64,000 nucleotides of DNA from Paenibacillus xerothermodurans (GCF_002220865.2 NZ_NHRJ02000001.1:620001-684000), one strand, 5' to 3'. Numbered from the stretch's first letter, positions 1-9,628 are shown. Numbers and translations are program-made. The notes: generated by a model not told the origin, from the sequence alone.

Positions 1-602
1 GGGCCCAACGTGACACTTCTGATAGGAGGTATAAAGAACATTAATAAGATTGCATAAAACAGCCACTGTTCGTGTGCTTTGAGCTTGGCCGCCGCTCGAC
101 GCGGCAGCACCTCTTCGAGGATCCGGTAGCCGTCCAGCGGCGGAAAAGGAATAAGATTCAGAATAAATAAAAATATGTTGAGCTCAATCATGTTTCTCGA
201 AAACAGTTCGACGGCTTCCCGACCGCCGGGAGAGATGCTGTCCAAAGCTTGCAGCTGCAGCAGCGCATGAAAGATGAGAAGGCTCACAAATCCCAGCAGC
301 AGGTTGCTGAACGGTCCGGCAAACGAGACGATAATGCTCATCAGACGCGGTTTCCGAAAATAAGAGCGATTGACCAGGATAGGCTTGGCCCATCCGATCC
401 CTATGATCAGGAAGAATATCATTCCGACCCAATCAATGTGCACTCTCGGGTTTAATGTCAGCCTCCCCATGGAGCGGGCCGTCGGGTCACCGAACTGGTC
501 CGCGAAATAAGCATGAGCAAACTCGTGAAGCGCGAAAGAAATCATCAGCACCACGAACACAAAGGGCAGTTCCGCCAACGGATACGCCAAAAAAGAACTC
601 AT
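1..602 (-). CDS. Site-2 protease family (M50) membrane metalloprotease, 3' end outside window
   Basis: The reading frame stays open to the window edge, so about 200 N-terminal residues are visible. Residues about 21-27 read FALHEFAHAY, giving the HExxH zinc site inside a membrane segment, and near residue 150 the motif NLIPFPPLDG matches the second conserved M50 motif (N-x2-P-x4-DG). Several hydrophobic segments surround both. This matches the short site-2 protease family (YwhC-like) rather than the long PDZ-containing RseP/RasP type. Two ATG codons lie in tandem; the second (602) sits 5 bases after AGGAGG and is preferred, the first (605) is too close. The ribosome binding site overlaps the stop of prmA, so the two genes are likely co-transcribed and translationally coupled. 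The substrate is unknown. Confidence 0.85.
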   Translation of the reverse strand, partial: MSSFLAYPLAELPFVFVVLMISFALHEFAHAYFADQFGDPTARSMGRLTLNPRVHIDWVGMIFFLIIGIGWAKPILVNRSYFRKPRLMSIIVSFAGPFSNLLLGFVSLLIFHALLQLQALDSISPGGREAVELFSRNMIELNIFLFILNLIPFPPLDGYRILEEVLPRRAAAKLKAHEQWLFYAILLMFFIPPIRSVTLG

Positions 603-611
603 CATGCCCTC

Positions 612-1601
612 CTAATGTTTGCGGGCGACGATGACGACCCAATCCTGTTCCTCATACTGCCCGGTCACTGAGAAACCGACAGCCGCGAGAGCCTGCTCGA
701 CATCTTGTTGCTTGCTTTTAATGACGCCGGACACAACATAAGTGCCGCCCGGCTCCAGCACGTCATACACGTCCTGGACAAACAGTAAAATAATTTCGGC
801 CAAAATGTTAGCCACTACCACTTGAACGGGGAGCCGCACCCCTAACGGCACTTCCGCGGCCGCCTCGCTGCGACCGTCGGTCTGCTCTTGCAGCACTTGC
901 AGCAGATCGCTATGCTTCACCGTGATCTGATTTTGCAGACCGTTTAAGCGGGCGTTTTCCTGTGCGCTTGAAACTGCCACCGGATCCAGATCAAGCGCCA
1001 GCACACGCTTGGCGCCCAGCTTCGCCGCAGCGATCGCCAACACGCCCGAGCCTGTCCCGACATCAATGACGTCGTCGCCCGGCTTAACTACACCTTCCAG
1101 CGTGCGCAAGCAGAGCGCAGTCGTGGCATGCGTGCCTGTTCCGAAAGCCATTCCCGGATCAAGTTCAATGATGAGCTCATCGGCCGCTGGCGTGTATTCC
1201 TCCCAAGTCGGTTTGATTGTCAAACGTTCCGACACGCGCAGAGGCTTAAAATACTGCTTCCAAGCGTTCGCCCAATCTTCATCGTCCACGTCTTGCAATT
1301 CGAATGTCGGATTGCCCGTATCGATATCGAATTCGGCTAGCTGTTCCACCGACTGCGTTAAACTCTTTAACACCTCGTCCATGTCGGTACCCTCGGAAAA
1401 ATAGCCTTTAATGACCGCTCGCCCTTCCGGAATATCGTTCAAAGGCAGTTCATACCATTGCCCGAGAGAGGTGTCCCGCTGCTTGTTTAATGTACCGGAT
1501 TCCTCAATGGACACTCCGCCGGCTCCCAGTTCATGTATGAAATTTGAAATCATCTCAATGGCTTCTTCTGTTGTATGTACCGTTACCTCATGCCAACGCA
1601 T
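612..1601 (-). CDS. prmA: Ribosomal protein L11 methyltransferase
   Basis: PrmA trimethylates ribosomal protein L11 using S-adenosylmethionine. The 329-residue product has an N-terminal L11-recognition domain, then the SAM-binding motif DVGTGSGVLAIA at about 180-191, the acidic end of beta-2 (ALDLDP) and the NILAE motif at about 265-269. It is slightly longer than the usual ~312 because of an extra stretch near 240-257. I chose the ATG at 1601 because it lies behind AGGAGG at good spacing and begins the conserved sequence MRWHEVTV; the frame is open for another 166 codons upstream, but that extension is GC-rich non-coding sequence. In Bacillus prmA follows dnaJ directly; here two small genes and a terminator separate them, and a promoter at 1646-1675 serves it. 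Confidence 0.95.
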   Translation of the reverse strand: MRWHEVTVHTTEEAIEMISNFIHELGAGGVSIEESGTLNKQRDTSLGQWYELPLNDIPEGRAVIKGYFSEGTDMDEVLKSLTQSVEQLAEFDIDTGNPTFELQDVDDEDWANAWKQYFKPLRVSERLTIKPTWEEYTPAADELIIELDPGMAFGTGTHATTALCLRTLEGVVKPGDDVIDVGTGSGVLAIAAAKLGAKRVLALDLDPVAVSSAQENARLNGLQNQITVKHSDLLQVLQEQTDGRSEAAAEVPLGVRLPVQVVVANILAEIILLFVQDVYDVLEPGGTYVVSGVIKSKQQDVEQALAAVGFSVTGQYEEQDWVVIVARKH

Positions 1602-1645
1602 AGTTCCATCCTCCTGACCTGCAGTCACAGCTGCACATGATTCCC

Positions 1646-1675
1646 AGTATACTATACTTGGACGTACCCGGTAAA
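1646..1675 (-). promoter_or_regulatory. Predicted sigma-A promoter of prmA
   Basis: On the minus strand TTTACC (1670-1675) and TATACT (1646-1651) are 18 bases apart, about 45 bases upstream of the prmA start. It would give prmA and the site-2 protease gene their own transcript. Confidence 0.55.
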
Positions 1676-2387
1676 ATCGGGGCGTCGGACTAACGTGCGA
1701 TGACCTCGGCTTAATTCCGCGGATTTGTGCACCGCGATCGACAGCAGCGCTGGCCATGGAGGAATGCTGCATGCCCAGGCCCGGCCGATCTGCTGCAGTG
1801 CGATAGTTGAACCAATACGACGCATTGCAGGGTCCGGAGCAATTCCCGGCCGGCGCCAAAACAGCCGCTCGTCGGCAAGTTGCGCGATGCACTCCCGAGC
1901 GGCCAGCACCTGCCCATCCCGCATCTGGATTCGCAGCGCGCAAGGGTCGGTCTTGCCTGTCGGGAGACTGGATCAAACGCAGATGAAGGCGGACTCCTGT
2001 AGAGTTGCGGCTTGCTTTTTGGCCACTCTCGGACGCTGTGGCGCCATGTGAATTCGCTGCGCACCAGTGGTGCCACGTGCTGCCGCGTGGCCGCCGCACA
2101 TGAAACGCAGTGAAGCCGGACTCCTGTGGAGTTCCGGCTTGATTTAGTGCGCCGTTGGCCGCCGCAGCACTTGGTACGGTCGCCGAATGCTGTCGGACGT
2201 GTGCACAGGTCCTAAAGTATCCGCCGCCGTTCCCGCGTGACGGCTCATGGTTTTTTGATGCGTGTTCTCAGCTTCGCCTTGATGTAGCTGCTGTGAGCCT
2301 CCGCGGCTGCGATCGGACATTCCCGTGAGATGCAGCGCTTGATACCGCCCGCCATTGAGATATAACTGGAATCCGGCGCAGGAGCCA
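1676..2387. other. Long non-coding interval between prmA and the small stress-type gene
   Basis: About 710 bases have no convincing gene. Open frames exist on both strands but lack ribosome binding sites, recognisable proteins and consistent codon use. The interval contains the pair of hairpin repeats listed separately, and otherwise I see nothing in it. Confidence 0.6.
1977..2141. repeat. Two copies of a ~37-bp hairpin-forming repeat
   Basis: Copy A (1977-2014) and copy B (2104-2141) share AAACGCAG, then a GAAG[G/C]CGGACTCCTGT core, then [A/G]GAGTT[G/C]CGGCTTG. In copy B the segment 2113-2140 is almost a perfect inverted repeat: AAGCCGGA pairs with TCCGGCTT and CTCC with GGAG around a TGT loop. 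Copy A carries changes on both arms that partly keep pairing. Neither copy has a T-run, so they are not ordinary terminators. A much weaker match to the 3' half is at 38501-38520. Confidence 0.6.
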
Positions 2388-2780
2388 TTAGGCGCGCCCC
2401 CCAGCCTCGTGCACCACACGGAGCGCGTGCTCATAATTGCGCTCGTCGACGACGGCCGTCAACAATATGTTCCGTCGATCGGTGCCGTCAAAGTCGCCCA
2501 TGTAGTCTTCAGGTTGCCCAGCGCTAAGCCCGCTGGCGTCTACGCTGGCTGCAGCCAAGATGCGGTCGTTCTTCGACAGCGTCTCCGCCGTCAGCGTGAG
2601 ATACGACAAGCTGCGAAAATCCCCGGTGAGCGGATTGATTGTTTCCGAAACACCGTCGCCACGAAATTCTCCAATCCGGTCCACGGAGACACCAGCTGCC
2701 CGCAAGGCTTTCAACTTGGGTACCACACTGCGGGCTTGTTCAGGAGAATGAAAATAAGCCAATATACTTCTCTCAGCCAT
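2388..2780 (-). CDS. Small conserved hypothetical protein, possibly stress-related
   Basis: A 130-residue soluble protein. The N-terminus (MAERSILAYFHSPEQARS, then a Lys/Arg-rich helix and a V-D-R-I-G strand) has the beta-alpha-beta pattern of small alpha/beta regulatory or stress proteins such as the general stress 17M/YflT-like domain, but the resemblance is only by pattern and I do not assign it. No signal peptide or membrane segment is seen. I chose ATG at 2780, 8 bases after GAGGGG; a GTG two codons upstream is possible. The next gene upstream on this strand is the YfhD-like gene 37 bases away, so the two probably share a transcript between dnaJ and prmA. Confidence 0.7.
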   Translation of the reverse strand: MAERSILAYFHSPEQARSVVPKLKALRAAGVSVDRIGEFRGDGVSETINPLTGDFRSLSYLTLTAETLSKNDRILAAASVDASGLSAGQPEDYMGDFDGTDRRNILLTAVVDERNYEHALRVVHEAGGRA

Positions 2781-2817
2781 CTGCACTGCCCCTCTTTTCT
2801 CTGGCGATTATCGACGA

Positions 2818-2970
2818 TCAAGTTCGCTGCTGGCGTGCATCCGCCGCGTGCGCCCGTTCCACCGCCTCGACGTCGTCGGGCCCGGCAAACTTCGAGTCGT
2901 ATTCCACATCCTCGTTCTTTGCGATCGGCAGACGTTCACGCAGCGGCTGGGGCTGCTGCTGATTGGTCAT
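2818..2970 (-). CDS. YfhD-like small protein (50 aa)
   Basis: The 50-residue product contains LPIAKNEDVEYD followed by an acidic stretch and ends with AADARQQRT, which is the pattern of the short YfhD family of Bacillus and relatives (function unknown, found in spore formers). The start ATG (2970) follows a GAGGG ribosome binding site. It is charged, polar, and without a membrane segment. It lies just downstream of the dnaJ terminator and starts a two-gene unit with the 130-residue gene at 2388. Confidence 0.75.
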   Translation of the reverse strand: MTNQQQPQPLRERLPIAKNEDVEYDSKFAGPDDVEAVERAHAADARQQRT

Positions 2971-3051
2971 GATCATCCCTCGCTTCCTGCGTGTGATGGT
3001 ATAAGCAAATGAAGTGCTGTTTTAGTGTCCGCACTTTGGCGGAGAATATGC

Positions 3052-3088
3052 AAAAAACACGCCAAACGGCGGTGCCGTCGGGCGTGTT
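3052..3088 (-). terminator. Rho-independent terminator of the hrcA-dnaJ operon
   Basis: On the minus strand AACACGCC (8 bases) and an inner CGGC pair with GCCG and GGCGTGTT, followed by six T. It sits about 45 bases after the dnaJ stop and closes the heat-shock operon before the two small genes. Confidence 0.85.
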
Positions 3089-3132
3089 CGCGATGAGACA
3101 CGGCATGGTCACATGTCGGGCGTGTTTAAGTT

Positions 3133-4257
3133 TTAATCCCCTAATATAGCCTTTTTCATACGTTCAAATATCGTCTGCTGCTGCTCATGTGTGTGCTCGC
3201 CGGTCTGACGTGCGATTTCACGCAGCAGCTCCTTTTGTTCGTCGGTCAAATTCGTTGGAGTGACCACTACGACCTTGACATGCTGATCGCCTTGACCGTA
3301 ACCGCGCAGCCGGGGAACGCCTTTGCCTTTCAAACGGAAGTAGGTGTCCGTTTGTGTGCCTGGCGGTATTTTCAGCTTCACCTTCTCCGTAAGCGTCGGT
3401 ATTTCGATTTCATCGCCGAGGGCCGCTTGGGTAAACGTAAGTGGAACCTCGCAGTAGATGTCATCTCCCTCACGTTCGAAGAAGTCATGCGGCTTCACGC
3501 GAATCACTACGTACAGATCGCCGGATGGTCCCCCGCGCGTGCCGGCTTCACCTTCCCCGGAAACGCGAAGCTGCGCGCCTTCATCTACTCCTGCGGGAAT
3601 GTTCAGGTGAATCTTGCGCTGCTTCTTCACTTTCCCCGCGCCGTGGCACGTGCCGCACTTTTCTTTAATCGTTACCCCTTGACCGTTACATGCGGAGCAT
3701 ACACGGCGGTTAACGATGCGGCCGAATGCCGTGTTCTGTACCACCTCTTGCTGCCCGCTGCCGCGGCATACGGAACAAGTGTCCGGCTTCGTCCCCGGCT
3801 TCGCGCCGTTACCATGACAGGTGTCGCATGTTTCGGTCCGCGGGATATTAATATCCATTTCTTTGCCAAAAACGGCTTCTTTAAAATCCAGGGTGAGTGT
3901 GTACTGAAGATCGTTTCCCCGTTGAGGAGCGTTTGGGTTGCGACGCTGGCCGGCGCCACCGAAGAACATGTCGAATAAATCTCCGAAGCCGCCTCCGAAA
4001 TCAGCGCCGCCAAAACCGCCGCCACCCATGCCTTGATTTGGATCCACATGTCCAAACCGATCATACTGGGATTTCTTCTGCTCGTCGCTCAACACATCGT
4101 AAGCTTCTTTTGCTTCTTTGAACTTTTGTTCGGCATCGGAAGCCTTGTTCACGTCCGGGTGATATTGGCGGGCTAACTTGCGGTACGCCTTTTTAATGTC
4201 ATCCTGTGACGCGCTTTTGTCGACCCCGAGCACTTCATAGTAATCGCGCTTGCTCAT
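3133..4257 (-). CDS. dnaJ: Chaperone protein DnaJ (Hsp40)
   Basis: DnaJ delivers unfolded clients to DnaK and stimulates its ATPase. The 374-residue protein shows the full type I layout: J domain with YHPDVNK (HPD triad) at the N-terminus, a Gly/Phe-rich linker ([18 protein letters not shown]), four zinc-finger repeats [24 protein letters not shown] and CGTCHGAG, and the C-terminal substrate-binding domains. The ATG at 4257 ([11 protein letters not shown]) is preceded by a GGGAGTGGG ribosome binding site; an in-frame extension upstream is rejected. It is the last gene of the operon, 95 bases after dnaK. Confidence 0.97.
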   Translation of the reverse strand: MSKRDYYEVLGVDKSASQDDIKKAYRKLARQYHPDVNKASDAEQKFKEAKEAYDVLSDEQKKSQYDRFGHVDPNQGMGGGGFGGADFGGGFGDLFDMFFGGAGQRRNPNAPQRGNDLQYTLTLDFKEAVFGKEMDINIPRTETCDTCHGNGAKPGTKPDTCSVCRGSGQQEVVQNTAFGRIVNRRVCSACNGQGVTIKEKCGTCHGAGKVKKQRKIHLNIPAGVDEGAQLRVSGEGEAGTRGGPSGDLYVVIRVKPHDFFEREGDDIYCEVPLTFTQAALGDEIEIPTLTEKVKLKIPPGTQTDTYFRLKGKGVPRLRGYGQGDQHVKVVVVTPTNLTDEQKELLREIARQTGEHTHEQQQTIFERMKKAILGD

Positions 4258-4352
4258 TATCCCACTCCCATTCTTAAGAACACAAAGGGAAAGCCAAAGC
4301 CGGACTGGCGGCTTTGACCTTGCATCCAACCTATGCTTTTTTACACTATGCC

Positions 4353-6194
4353 TTAGTCGTTCTTTTTGTCGTCAACAACCTCGAAGTCGGCGTCAACCAC
4401 ATTGTCCTTTTTCGCGGCACCTTCCGCGCCGGCCGCACCCGCATCACCTGCTTGCGCCTGCTGGGCTTGATCATACAGCTTCACGGACAGCTGTTGGATG
4501 ATTTGGGTCAACTCTTCAGTCGCAGCTTTAATTTCATCCAGGTTGTCGCCTTCCAGCGCTGTTTTCACCTTTTCTTTCGCCGCGTTGGCTTTGTCGACTT
4601 CGCCCTGATCTACTTTGTCGCCGAGATCCTTGATCGTCTTGTCAACGGAATAAACAAGCTGGTCCGCGTTATTGCGGGCTTCAACAAGCTCTTTGCGCTT
4701 ACGGTCCTCGTCAGCGTGGGCTTCCGCATCCTTCATCATACGCTCGACTTCGTCATCGGACAAACCGCTTGAGGACGTGATCGTAATTTTTTGGCTCTTG
4801 CCTGTGCCTTTGTCTGTGGCATTAACGTTCACGATACCGTTCGCATCAATATCGAATGTAACTTCGATCTGCGGGATGCCGCGCGGAGCCGGAGGGATAT
4901 CGCCCAACATGAAGCGGCCCAACGTTTTGTTGTCGTTCGCCATCGCTCGTTCACCCTGCAATACATGGATTTCCACGCTTGGCTGATTGTCGGCATAGGT
5001 CGTGAACACTTGAGATTTGGTTGTAGGAATCGTTGTATTGCGCTCGATCATCTTCGTGAAGACGCCGCCTGCGGTTTCGATACCCAGAGACAACGGAGTT
5101 ACGTCCAGCAATACGACGTCCTTCACATCACCGGTAAGCACGCCCGCTTGCACTGCCGCGCCAAGAGCAACCACTTCATCAGGGTTGACGCCTTTGTGCG
5201 GCTCTTTGCCGATCAAACGTTTTACAGCTTCTTGCACCGCAGGAATCCGAGTGGAACCGCCGACCAGCACAACTTTGTCGATTTGATCCGGAGTAAGTCC
5301 CGCATCACTCAGCGCCTGGCGTGCAGGGCCCATTGTTCTTTCAACCAGCATGGCAGACAGGTCCTCGAATTTCGCGCGAGTGAGGTTGACTTCCAAGTGC
5401 TGAGGCACTCCATCTACCACTGTGATGAACGGCAGCGACACGGTAGTTGTCAACACGCCGGACAGCTCTTTTTTCGCCTTCTCGGCAGCATCCTTCAAGC
5501 GTTGTACGGCTGCTTTGTCTTTGCTTAAATCGATACCTTGCTCTTTCTTGAATTCAGCTACCAAGTAATCGATAATGACCTGGTCAAAGTCGTCGCCGCC
5601 CAAACGGTTGTCACCGCTGGTAGCTTTAACTTCGAAGAAACCGTCGCCCAGCTCGAGAATGGATACGTCAAATGTTCCTCCGCCCAAGTCGTATACCAGG
5701 ATCGTTTGGTCTTCGGATTTCTCCATACCGTATGCCAATGCAGCCGCAGTCGGTTCGTTGACGATACGAAGCACTTCTAAACCGGCAATTTTACCGGCAT
5801 CCTTAGTTGCCTGACGCTGACTGTCGTTAAAGTAAGCAGGAACCGTGATAACCGCCTGAGTTACTTTGCTGCCCAGGTACGCTTCTGCGTCGGCTTTCAG
5901 TTTCTGCAAAATGATAGCCGAAATCTCTTGCGGTGTGTACTCTGTGCTTTCGATGGTTTCTTTGTGGTTCGTTCCCATGTGGCGCTTAATAGAAATAACA
6001 GTGCGATCCGGATTGGTGATCGCTTGACGCTTCGCCGTTTCACCGACGACACGCTCTCCGTCCTTTTTGAAACCTACTACGGATGGTGTAGTGCGGTTTC
6101 CTTCGGCGTTGGGGATGACTACCGCCTCGCCGCCTTCCATGACGGCAACGCAAGAGTTCGTGGTGCCTAAGTCAATTCCGATTACTTTACTCAT
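4353..6194 (-). CDS. dnaK: Chaperone protein DnaK (Hsp70)
   Basis: DnaK is the ATP-dependent Hsp70 that binds exposed hydrophobic segments, working with DnaJ and GrpE. The 613-residue product begins [14 protein letters not shown] (phosphate-1 motif), contains [14 protein letters not shown] and [13 protein letters not shown], the interdomain linker [13 protein letters not shown], and a C-terminal lid ending in an acidic tail ([14 protein letters not shown]). Length is normal for Bacillota. The start at 6194 follows AAGGAGG. The 142-base gap after grpE is larger than other gaps in the operon and could hold an internal promoter, but none is convincing. Confidence 0.98.
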   Translation of the reverse strand: MSKVIGIDLGTTNSCVAVMEGGEAVVIPNAEGNRTTPSVVGFKKDGERVVGETAKRQAITNPDRTVISIKRHMGTNHKETIESTEYTPQEISAIILQKLKADAEAYLGSKVTQAVITVPAYFNDSQRQATKDAGKIAGLEVLRIVNEPTAAALAYGMEKSEDQTILVYDLGGGTFDVSILELGDGFFEVKATSGDNRLGGDDFDQVIIDYLVAEFKKEQGIDLSKDKAAVQRLKDAAEKAKKELSGVLTTTVSLPFITVVDGVPQHLEVNLTRAKFEDLSAMLVERTMGPARQALSDAGLTPDQIDKVVLVGGSTRIPAVQEAVKRLIGKEPHKGVNPDEVVALGAAVQAGVLTGDVKDVVLLDVTPLSLGIETAGGVFTKMIERNTTIPTTKSQVFTTYADNQPSVEIHVLQGERAMANDNKTLGRFMLGDIPPAPRGIPQIEVTFDIDANGIVNVNATDKGTGKSQKITITSSSGLSDDEVERMMKDAEAHADEDRKRKELVEARNNADQLVYSVDKTIKDLGDKVDQGEVDKANAAKEKVKTALEGDNLDEIKAATEELTQIIQQLSVKLYDQAQQAQAGDAGAAGAEGAAKKDNVVDADFEVVDDKKND

Positions 6195-6336
6195 CGTTGT
6201 TAAAGCCTCCTTGATTTTTTGAGCGTACTTTATCATCTATCTTTCATTCATCGCAAGAGAAATACCGTCATATAAGGCCGGTGCCGGGCCGAACATGCCT
6301 ACCCTCGGCTGTGCAAACAGCACTAGTGCGGCCTAC

Positions 6337-6909
6337 TCACGAGCTCACTTTTACCATCGCAGGGCGAATCACTTTATCTTTCAACAAATATCCCTTTTGG
6401 ATTTCCTCCACCACGATGCCCTCGTCATATTCTTCGGATTCTACCTGCATGATAGCCTGATGAAATTCCGGATTAAACGGCTGGCCAATGGTATCCATAG
6501 CTTTTAAGCCTTCGTTCGCCAAGGCGTGCTCGAGCTGACGGAATATCATGTCCACACCTTTAAGCAGGGCCTCATAATCCTTACCCTCTTTGCCCGCGCT
6601 CAAAGCGCGCTCCATGTTGTCCACCACAGGCAAGAGCTGCTCTATCACCTGTAACGAGGCATACTTTGCAAGCTCCTCTTTCTCTTGTCGGGTTCTTCTT
6701 CTAAAGTTGTCGAAATCAGCCTGCGCACGCAAGTAGCGTTGGTAATTCTCCTCCGACTCCTTGCGCACCTTGTCAAGCTCCGACTCTATCTGCTGAGCAG
6801 GCTCGGAAGCCCCATTCTCCGGGTTGTCGACGCCCTCGGTATATGCAGCATCGACCGTTTCTTTCTCCGCCGATTGGGAGTCAGCCTGGTTGTTTTGTTC
6901 AGCACTCAT
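6337..6909 (-). CDS. grpE: Nucleotide exchange factor GrpE
   Basis: GrpE releases ADP from DnaK. The 190-residue product has an acidic, low-complexity N-terminus (about 1-45), a long coiled-coil helix, the family core YLRAQADFDNFRRRTRQEKEE near 60-80, and the C-terminal beta domain with GQPFNPEFHQAIM and VIRPAMVKVS. The start at 6909 is preceded by AAGGAGGTGA. It sits between the chaperonin gene (155 bases upstream) and dnaK. Confidence 0.97.
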   Translation of the reverse strand: MSAEQNNQADSQSAEKETVDAAYTEGVDNPENGASEPAQQIESELDKVRKESEENYQRYLRAQADFDNFRRRTRQEKEELAKYASLQVIEQLLPVVDNMERALSAGKEGKDYEALLKGVDMIFRQLEHALANEGLKAMDTIGQPFNPEFHQAIMQVESEEYDEGIVVEEIQKGYLLKDKVIRPAMVKVSS

Positions 6910-7064
6910 TGTCTGTCACCTCCTTGTTCCGAATACGCGCACACTCTCTCTGCCAGGATGTAAGGTTCTGTCTAATGCTGGCAGCCCTACACCACTTTAC
7001 CTATTATCACCAGCGGATTCAAGCCTCGCGGTACGGCCACTGTGTTACGCTGACCGACCAAGGG

Positions 7065-8606
7065 CTAGTCCTCCGACCGGGGCTGTCTCATTTTGATCAC
7101 CGTGTGAATGCGGAGTACCGCGGCTGCCACCTCTCCCGCAGCCTGCAGCGCGTGCAGCTTAACCTGCGCGGGATCGACCACACCGTGCTCGAGCATATCC
7201 GTCAGAGCCCCGTTGTCGCAATCTATGCCCAGCGAGTCGGAACCCGCAGCGATCTGCGCCGCTTTCACTTCCTCGACCTTTTCCAGCGGATTATAACCGG
7301 CATTCACCACGATCTGCGCCAGCGGCTTGCGAAGCGCTTGCGCCACCGCCGCGATGCCGAACCCTTCCATGCCTTGCACCGTCTCCCGGTGGCGGTCCAG
7401 ATCGTAGGCCGCGGCCATCTCAGCCGACCCGCCGCCGGGCAAGCATCCGCCGCGCAGCGCCGCCTGCACCGCCGAGGCTGCATCTTTCGCAATACGCAGC
7501 CGCTCCCCGACGACCTCGCTGGTGCTGGCGCCGACGACAATCGTCACCTGCGCGCGGCCTTTGCCTTCGGCCATGCGCACGCATTCCAGCCGCTCGTCGT
7601 ACGACACGCGCCCTGCGAAGCCGAGATAGCCGCCCAGCTCGGCGGCCGGCTTATACAGCCCGCTGCGGCGGATCGGCCGCGAGCCGGTGTATTCGCATAT
7701 GCGTCTCATGTCGCTCCGAGGAAGCCGCTGAACCACCATGATTCCATGGTCGGTGCAAAACTGCTCCGCCTCGGCATTCACGCCGCGATCCGCAATGACG
7801 AGCCCTACTTGCAGTTCTACGAGCTTCGCTAACGATCTGCGAAACTGTTCCTTGAGCTGCATCTGCTTCTGAAAGCCGGCTTCAGTCATCAACGCTTCTT
7901 CGTCGATTGTTTCCGGCTCGAACGCGTCTTGAAAAACAAGCACTTTCGCCGCATCCGGCGGAAAATCAAGCTGCGCATTCACCGGCTTCTTCTGAATCAG
8001 CAGTCCCGGCCACACCTCACTTGCCGCGCGACTGTGCGAGATCACCGCATCCGCAAAGCGAAAGCTGTCTTCCTGCAGCTTGTGGATCCCAAGCCTCTTG
8101 GCCGCCTCCAGGATAAGGTCCGCCAGGTCCGCGTGCTCACGCCCGGCGATGAAGCCTATGCGGTAGAGCAGCGGGTCGTTCAGGCCTTGGATTTGGCGGC
8201 TGCGCTCGGATAAGGAGGCGAGCGCTAGCGCGACGCCTTTCTGTATCCCTTTCACAACCTTAGCTACGGGCACTCCGCGAGTTACTTGTGCGACACCTTC
8301 GGAGACCAGCGCTCCGGCAAGCACCGTTGCGGTTGTCGTGCCGTCTCCCACCTGCTGCTGCTGGGAACGGGCCACCTCAATAAGCAGACGGGCGGCCGGA
8401 TGGGTGACATCCATTTTCTCCAAAATCGTCACACCATCATTAGTTATAACGACTTCCCCCTGCGCTCCTACAAGCATCGTATCCAAACCTTTAGGCCCAA
8501 GCGTCCCCTCGACGGCGGAGCAGATCGCCCGAATAGCGCCTGCATTGTTCAGCAAAGTGGCGTAAGTGTCATCTCCTTCGGGTGACGCGGGCTTCATCGT
8601 ATTCAT
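7065..8606 (-). CDS. TCP-1/Cpn60 chaperonin of archaeal-like (group III) type
   Basis: A 513-residue chaperonin that reads as the archaeal/eukaryotic TCP-1 lineage, not GroEL: LGPKGLDTMLV at 36-46, TNDGVTILEKMDVTHPAARLL at 55-75, GDGTTTAT at 87-94, GGGSAE at 391-396, and the C-terminal VVDPAQVKLHALQAA. Asp375 (RIAKDAASAV) aligns with the catalytic Asp. The segment about 233-270 corresponds to the helical protrusion that forms a built-in lid, so no GroES partner is expected. The GGM tail of GroEL is absent. The gene overlaps hrcA by an ATGA junction, so it is translationally coupled to the heat-shock repressor and lies in the CIRCE-controlled operon. From established knowledge, group III chaperonins (as in Carboxydothermus hydrogenoformans) sit in hsp70 operons; the assignment here is from motifs only. 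Confidence 0.92.
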   Translation of the reverse strand: MNTMKPASPEGDDTYATLLNNAGAIRAICSAVEGTLGPKGLDTMLVGAQGEVVITNDGVTILEKMDVTHPAARLLIEVARSQQQQVGDGTTTATVLAGALVSEGVAQVTRGVPVAKVVKGIQKGVALALASLSERSRQIQGLNDPLLYRIGFIAGREHADLADLILEAAKRLGIHKLQEDSFRFADAVISHSRAASEVWPGLLIQKKPVNAQLDFPPDAAKVLVFQDAFEPETIDEEALMTEAGFQKQMQLKEQFRRSLAKLVELQVGLVIADRGVNAEAEQFCTDHGIMVVQRLPRSDMRRICEYTGSRPIRRSGLYKPAAELGGYLGFAGRVSYDERLECVRMAEGKGRAQVTIVVGASTSEVVGERLRIAKDAASAVQAALRGGCLPGGGSAEMAAAYDLDRHRETVQGMEGFGIAAVAQALRKPLAQIVVNAGYNPLEKVEEVKAAQIAAGSDSLGIDCDNGALTDMLEHGVVDPAQVKLHALQAAGEVAAAVLRIHTVIKMRQPRSED

Positions 8607-9628
8607 TTATACCATCGCTCCATCACCAGCGTCATATCGTTGGACAAGTGATTCAATAGGCTAATGACCTTGCTGTAATCCATACGCGTAGGCCCGAGAA
8701 TGCCGATCGTGCCCAAATGCTTGCCCTCCATCATATAGGATGCGGTAATCAGACTGCAGTCGTTGATCGCGGCAACTGAATTTTCTCTTCCGATGCGAAC
8801 TTGAATGCCGGACGATGCACCAGAGAACAGCTTTGCCAACGCGGGTGTTTCCGCCAGCAGATCGAGAATGCTTTTGACCTTCTCCATATCCTGAAACTCC
8901 GGCTGTGTCAGCATGTTGGTCATGCCGCCCAAGAAAATCCTGTCTTCCTCGCCCTGTTCAACGATACCGTCCAGCATCGTTAGAATTTCTTCATAGCGCG
9001 ACACGAAGCTCCGCATCTCTTCGCCAATTTCGGTGTACAGCTTAGATTTAAAATGCAGCAAAGGCACATTGCTCAGCCGGGTGTTAAGTAGGTTTACAAC
9101 CTTCTCTATCTCCGACATGGGAATGCCCTCAGGGATCGTGACGGTTTTATTTTCTACTTGCCCTGTATTGGTAACGACAATCGCTACGGCGGTTTGTTCG
9201 TTCAGCGGCACGATCTGCATATGGCGCAATGTAGTGCTGAACATTTCCGGGCCGATAACTATGGATGTATAGCTGGTAAGATCTGAAAGAATCATCGCAA
9301 CCTGCTGAATTACCCGCTCCATCTCCTGCATTTTCCCGGCGAAAAACTGCTTCAACACGTTCACTTCGTTCGGCTGTAAGCCTCCGAAGGTCACGAGATG
9401 ATCCACGTAGTACCGGTATCCTTTGTGAGACGGTATTCGACCTGCTGACGTATGCGGCTGTTCCAGGTATCCCAACTCTTCCAAATCGGACATTTCGTTT
9501 CGAATGGTAGCCGGGCTAAACCCCACATTGCCGCGCTTGGATATGCTACGGGAGCCTACGGGCTCCGCAGAGCGAATATAATCGTCCACGATGGCAGCCA
9601 ATATTTGCCGTTGGCGCTCGGTTAACAT
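8603..9628 (-). CDS. hrcA: Heat-inducible transcription repressor HrcA
   Basis: HrcA binds CIRCE and represses class I heat-shock genes. The 341-residue protein has the N-terminal winged helix (MLTERQRQILAAIVDDYI, then SISKRGNVGFSPATIRNEM) and the GAF-like and inserted dimerisation domains, including HTSAGRIPSHKGYRYYVD. The ATG at 9628 is preferred because GGGGG lies 7 bases upstream; an ATG two codons earlier (9634) is possible. Its TGA shares bases with the ATG of the chaperonin gene. The perfect CIRCE at 9913-9939 implies autoregulation. The leader between CIRCE and the start is about 285 bases and has no evident gene. Confidence 0.96.
   Translation of the reverse strand: MLTERQRQILAAIVDDYIRSAEPVGSRSISKRGNVGFSPATIRNEMSDLEELGYLEQPHTSAGRIPSHKGYRYYVDHLVTFGGLQPNEVNVLKQFFAGKMQEMERVIQQVAMILSDLTSYTSIVIGPEMFSTTLRHMQIVPLNEQTAVAIVVTNTGQVENKTVTIPEGIPMSEIEKVVNLLNTRLSNVPLLHFKSKLYTEIGEEMRSFVSRYEEILTMLDGIVEQGEEDRIFLGGMTNMLTQPEFQDMEKVKSILDLLAETPALAKLFSGASSGIQVRIGRENSVAAINDCSLITASYMMEGKHLGTIGILGPTRMDYSKVISLLNHLSNDMTLVMERWYK

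Noticed and set aside
1602-2099. Open frame extending prmA upstream by 166 codons
   Set aside because: The conserved PrmA N-terminus and AGGAGG site are at 1601; the extension has no family match and covers the promoter and repeat.
4353-6194. Several plus-strand frames antisense to dnaK and dnaJ
   Set aside because: They mirror the codon bias of strong minus-strand genes and have no ribosome binding sites or known products.
6195-6336. Second CIRCE or strong promoter before dnaK
   Set aside because: No inverted repeat matching CIRCE; TTGCGA/TAAAGT hexamers are weak.
7065-8606. GroEL (group I chaperonin)
   Set aside because: Motifs, helical protrusion region and C-terminus match the TCP-1 lineage; no groES and no GGM tail.
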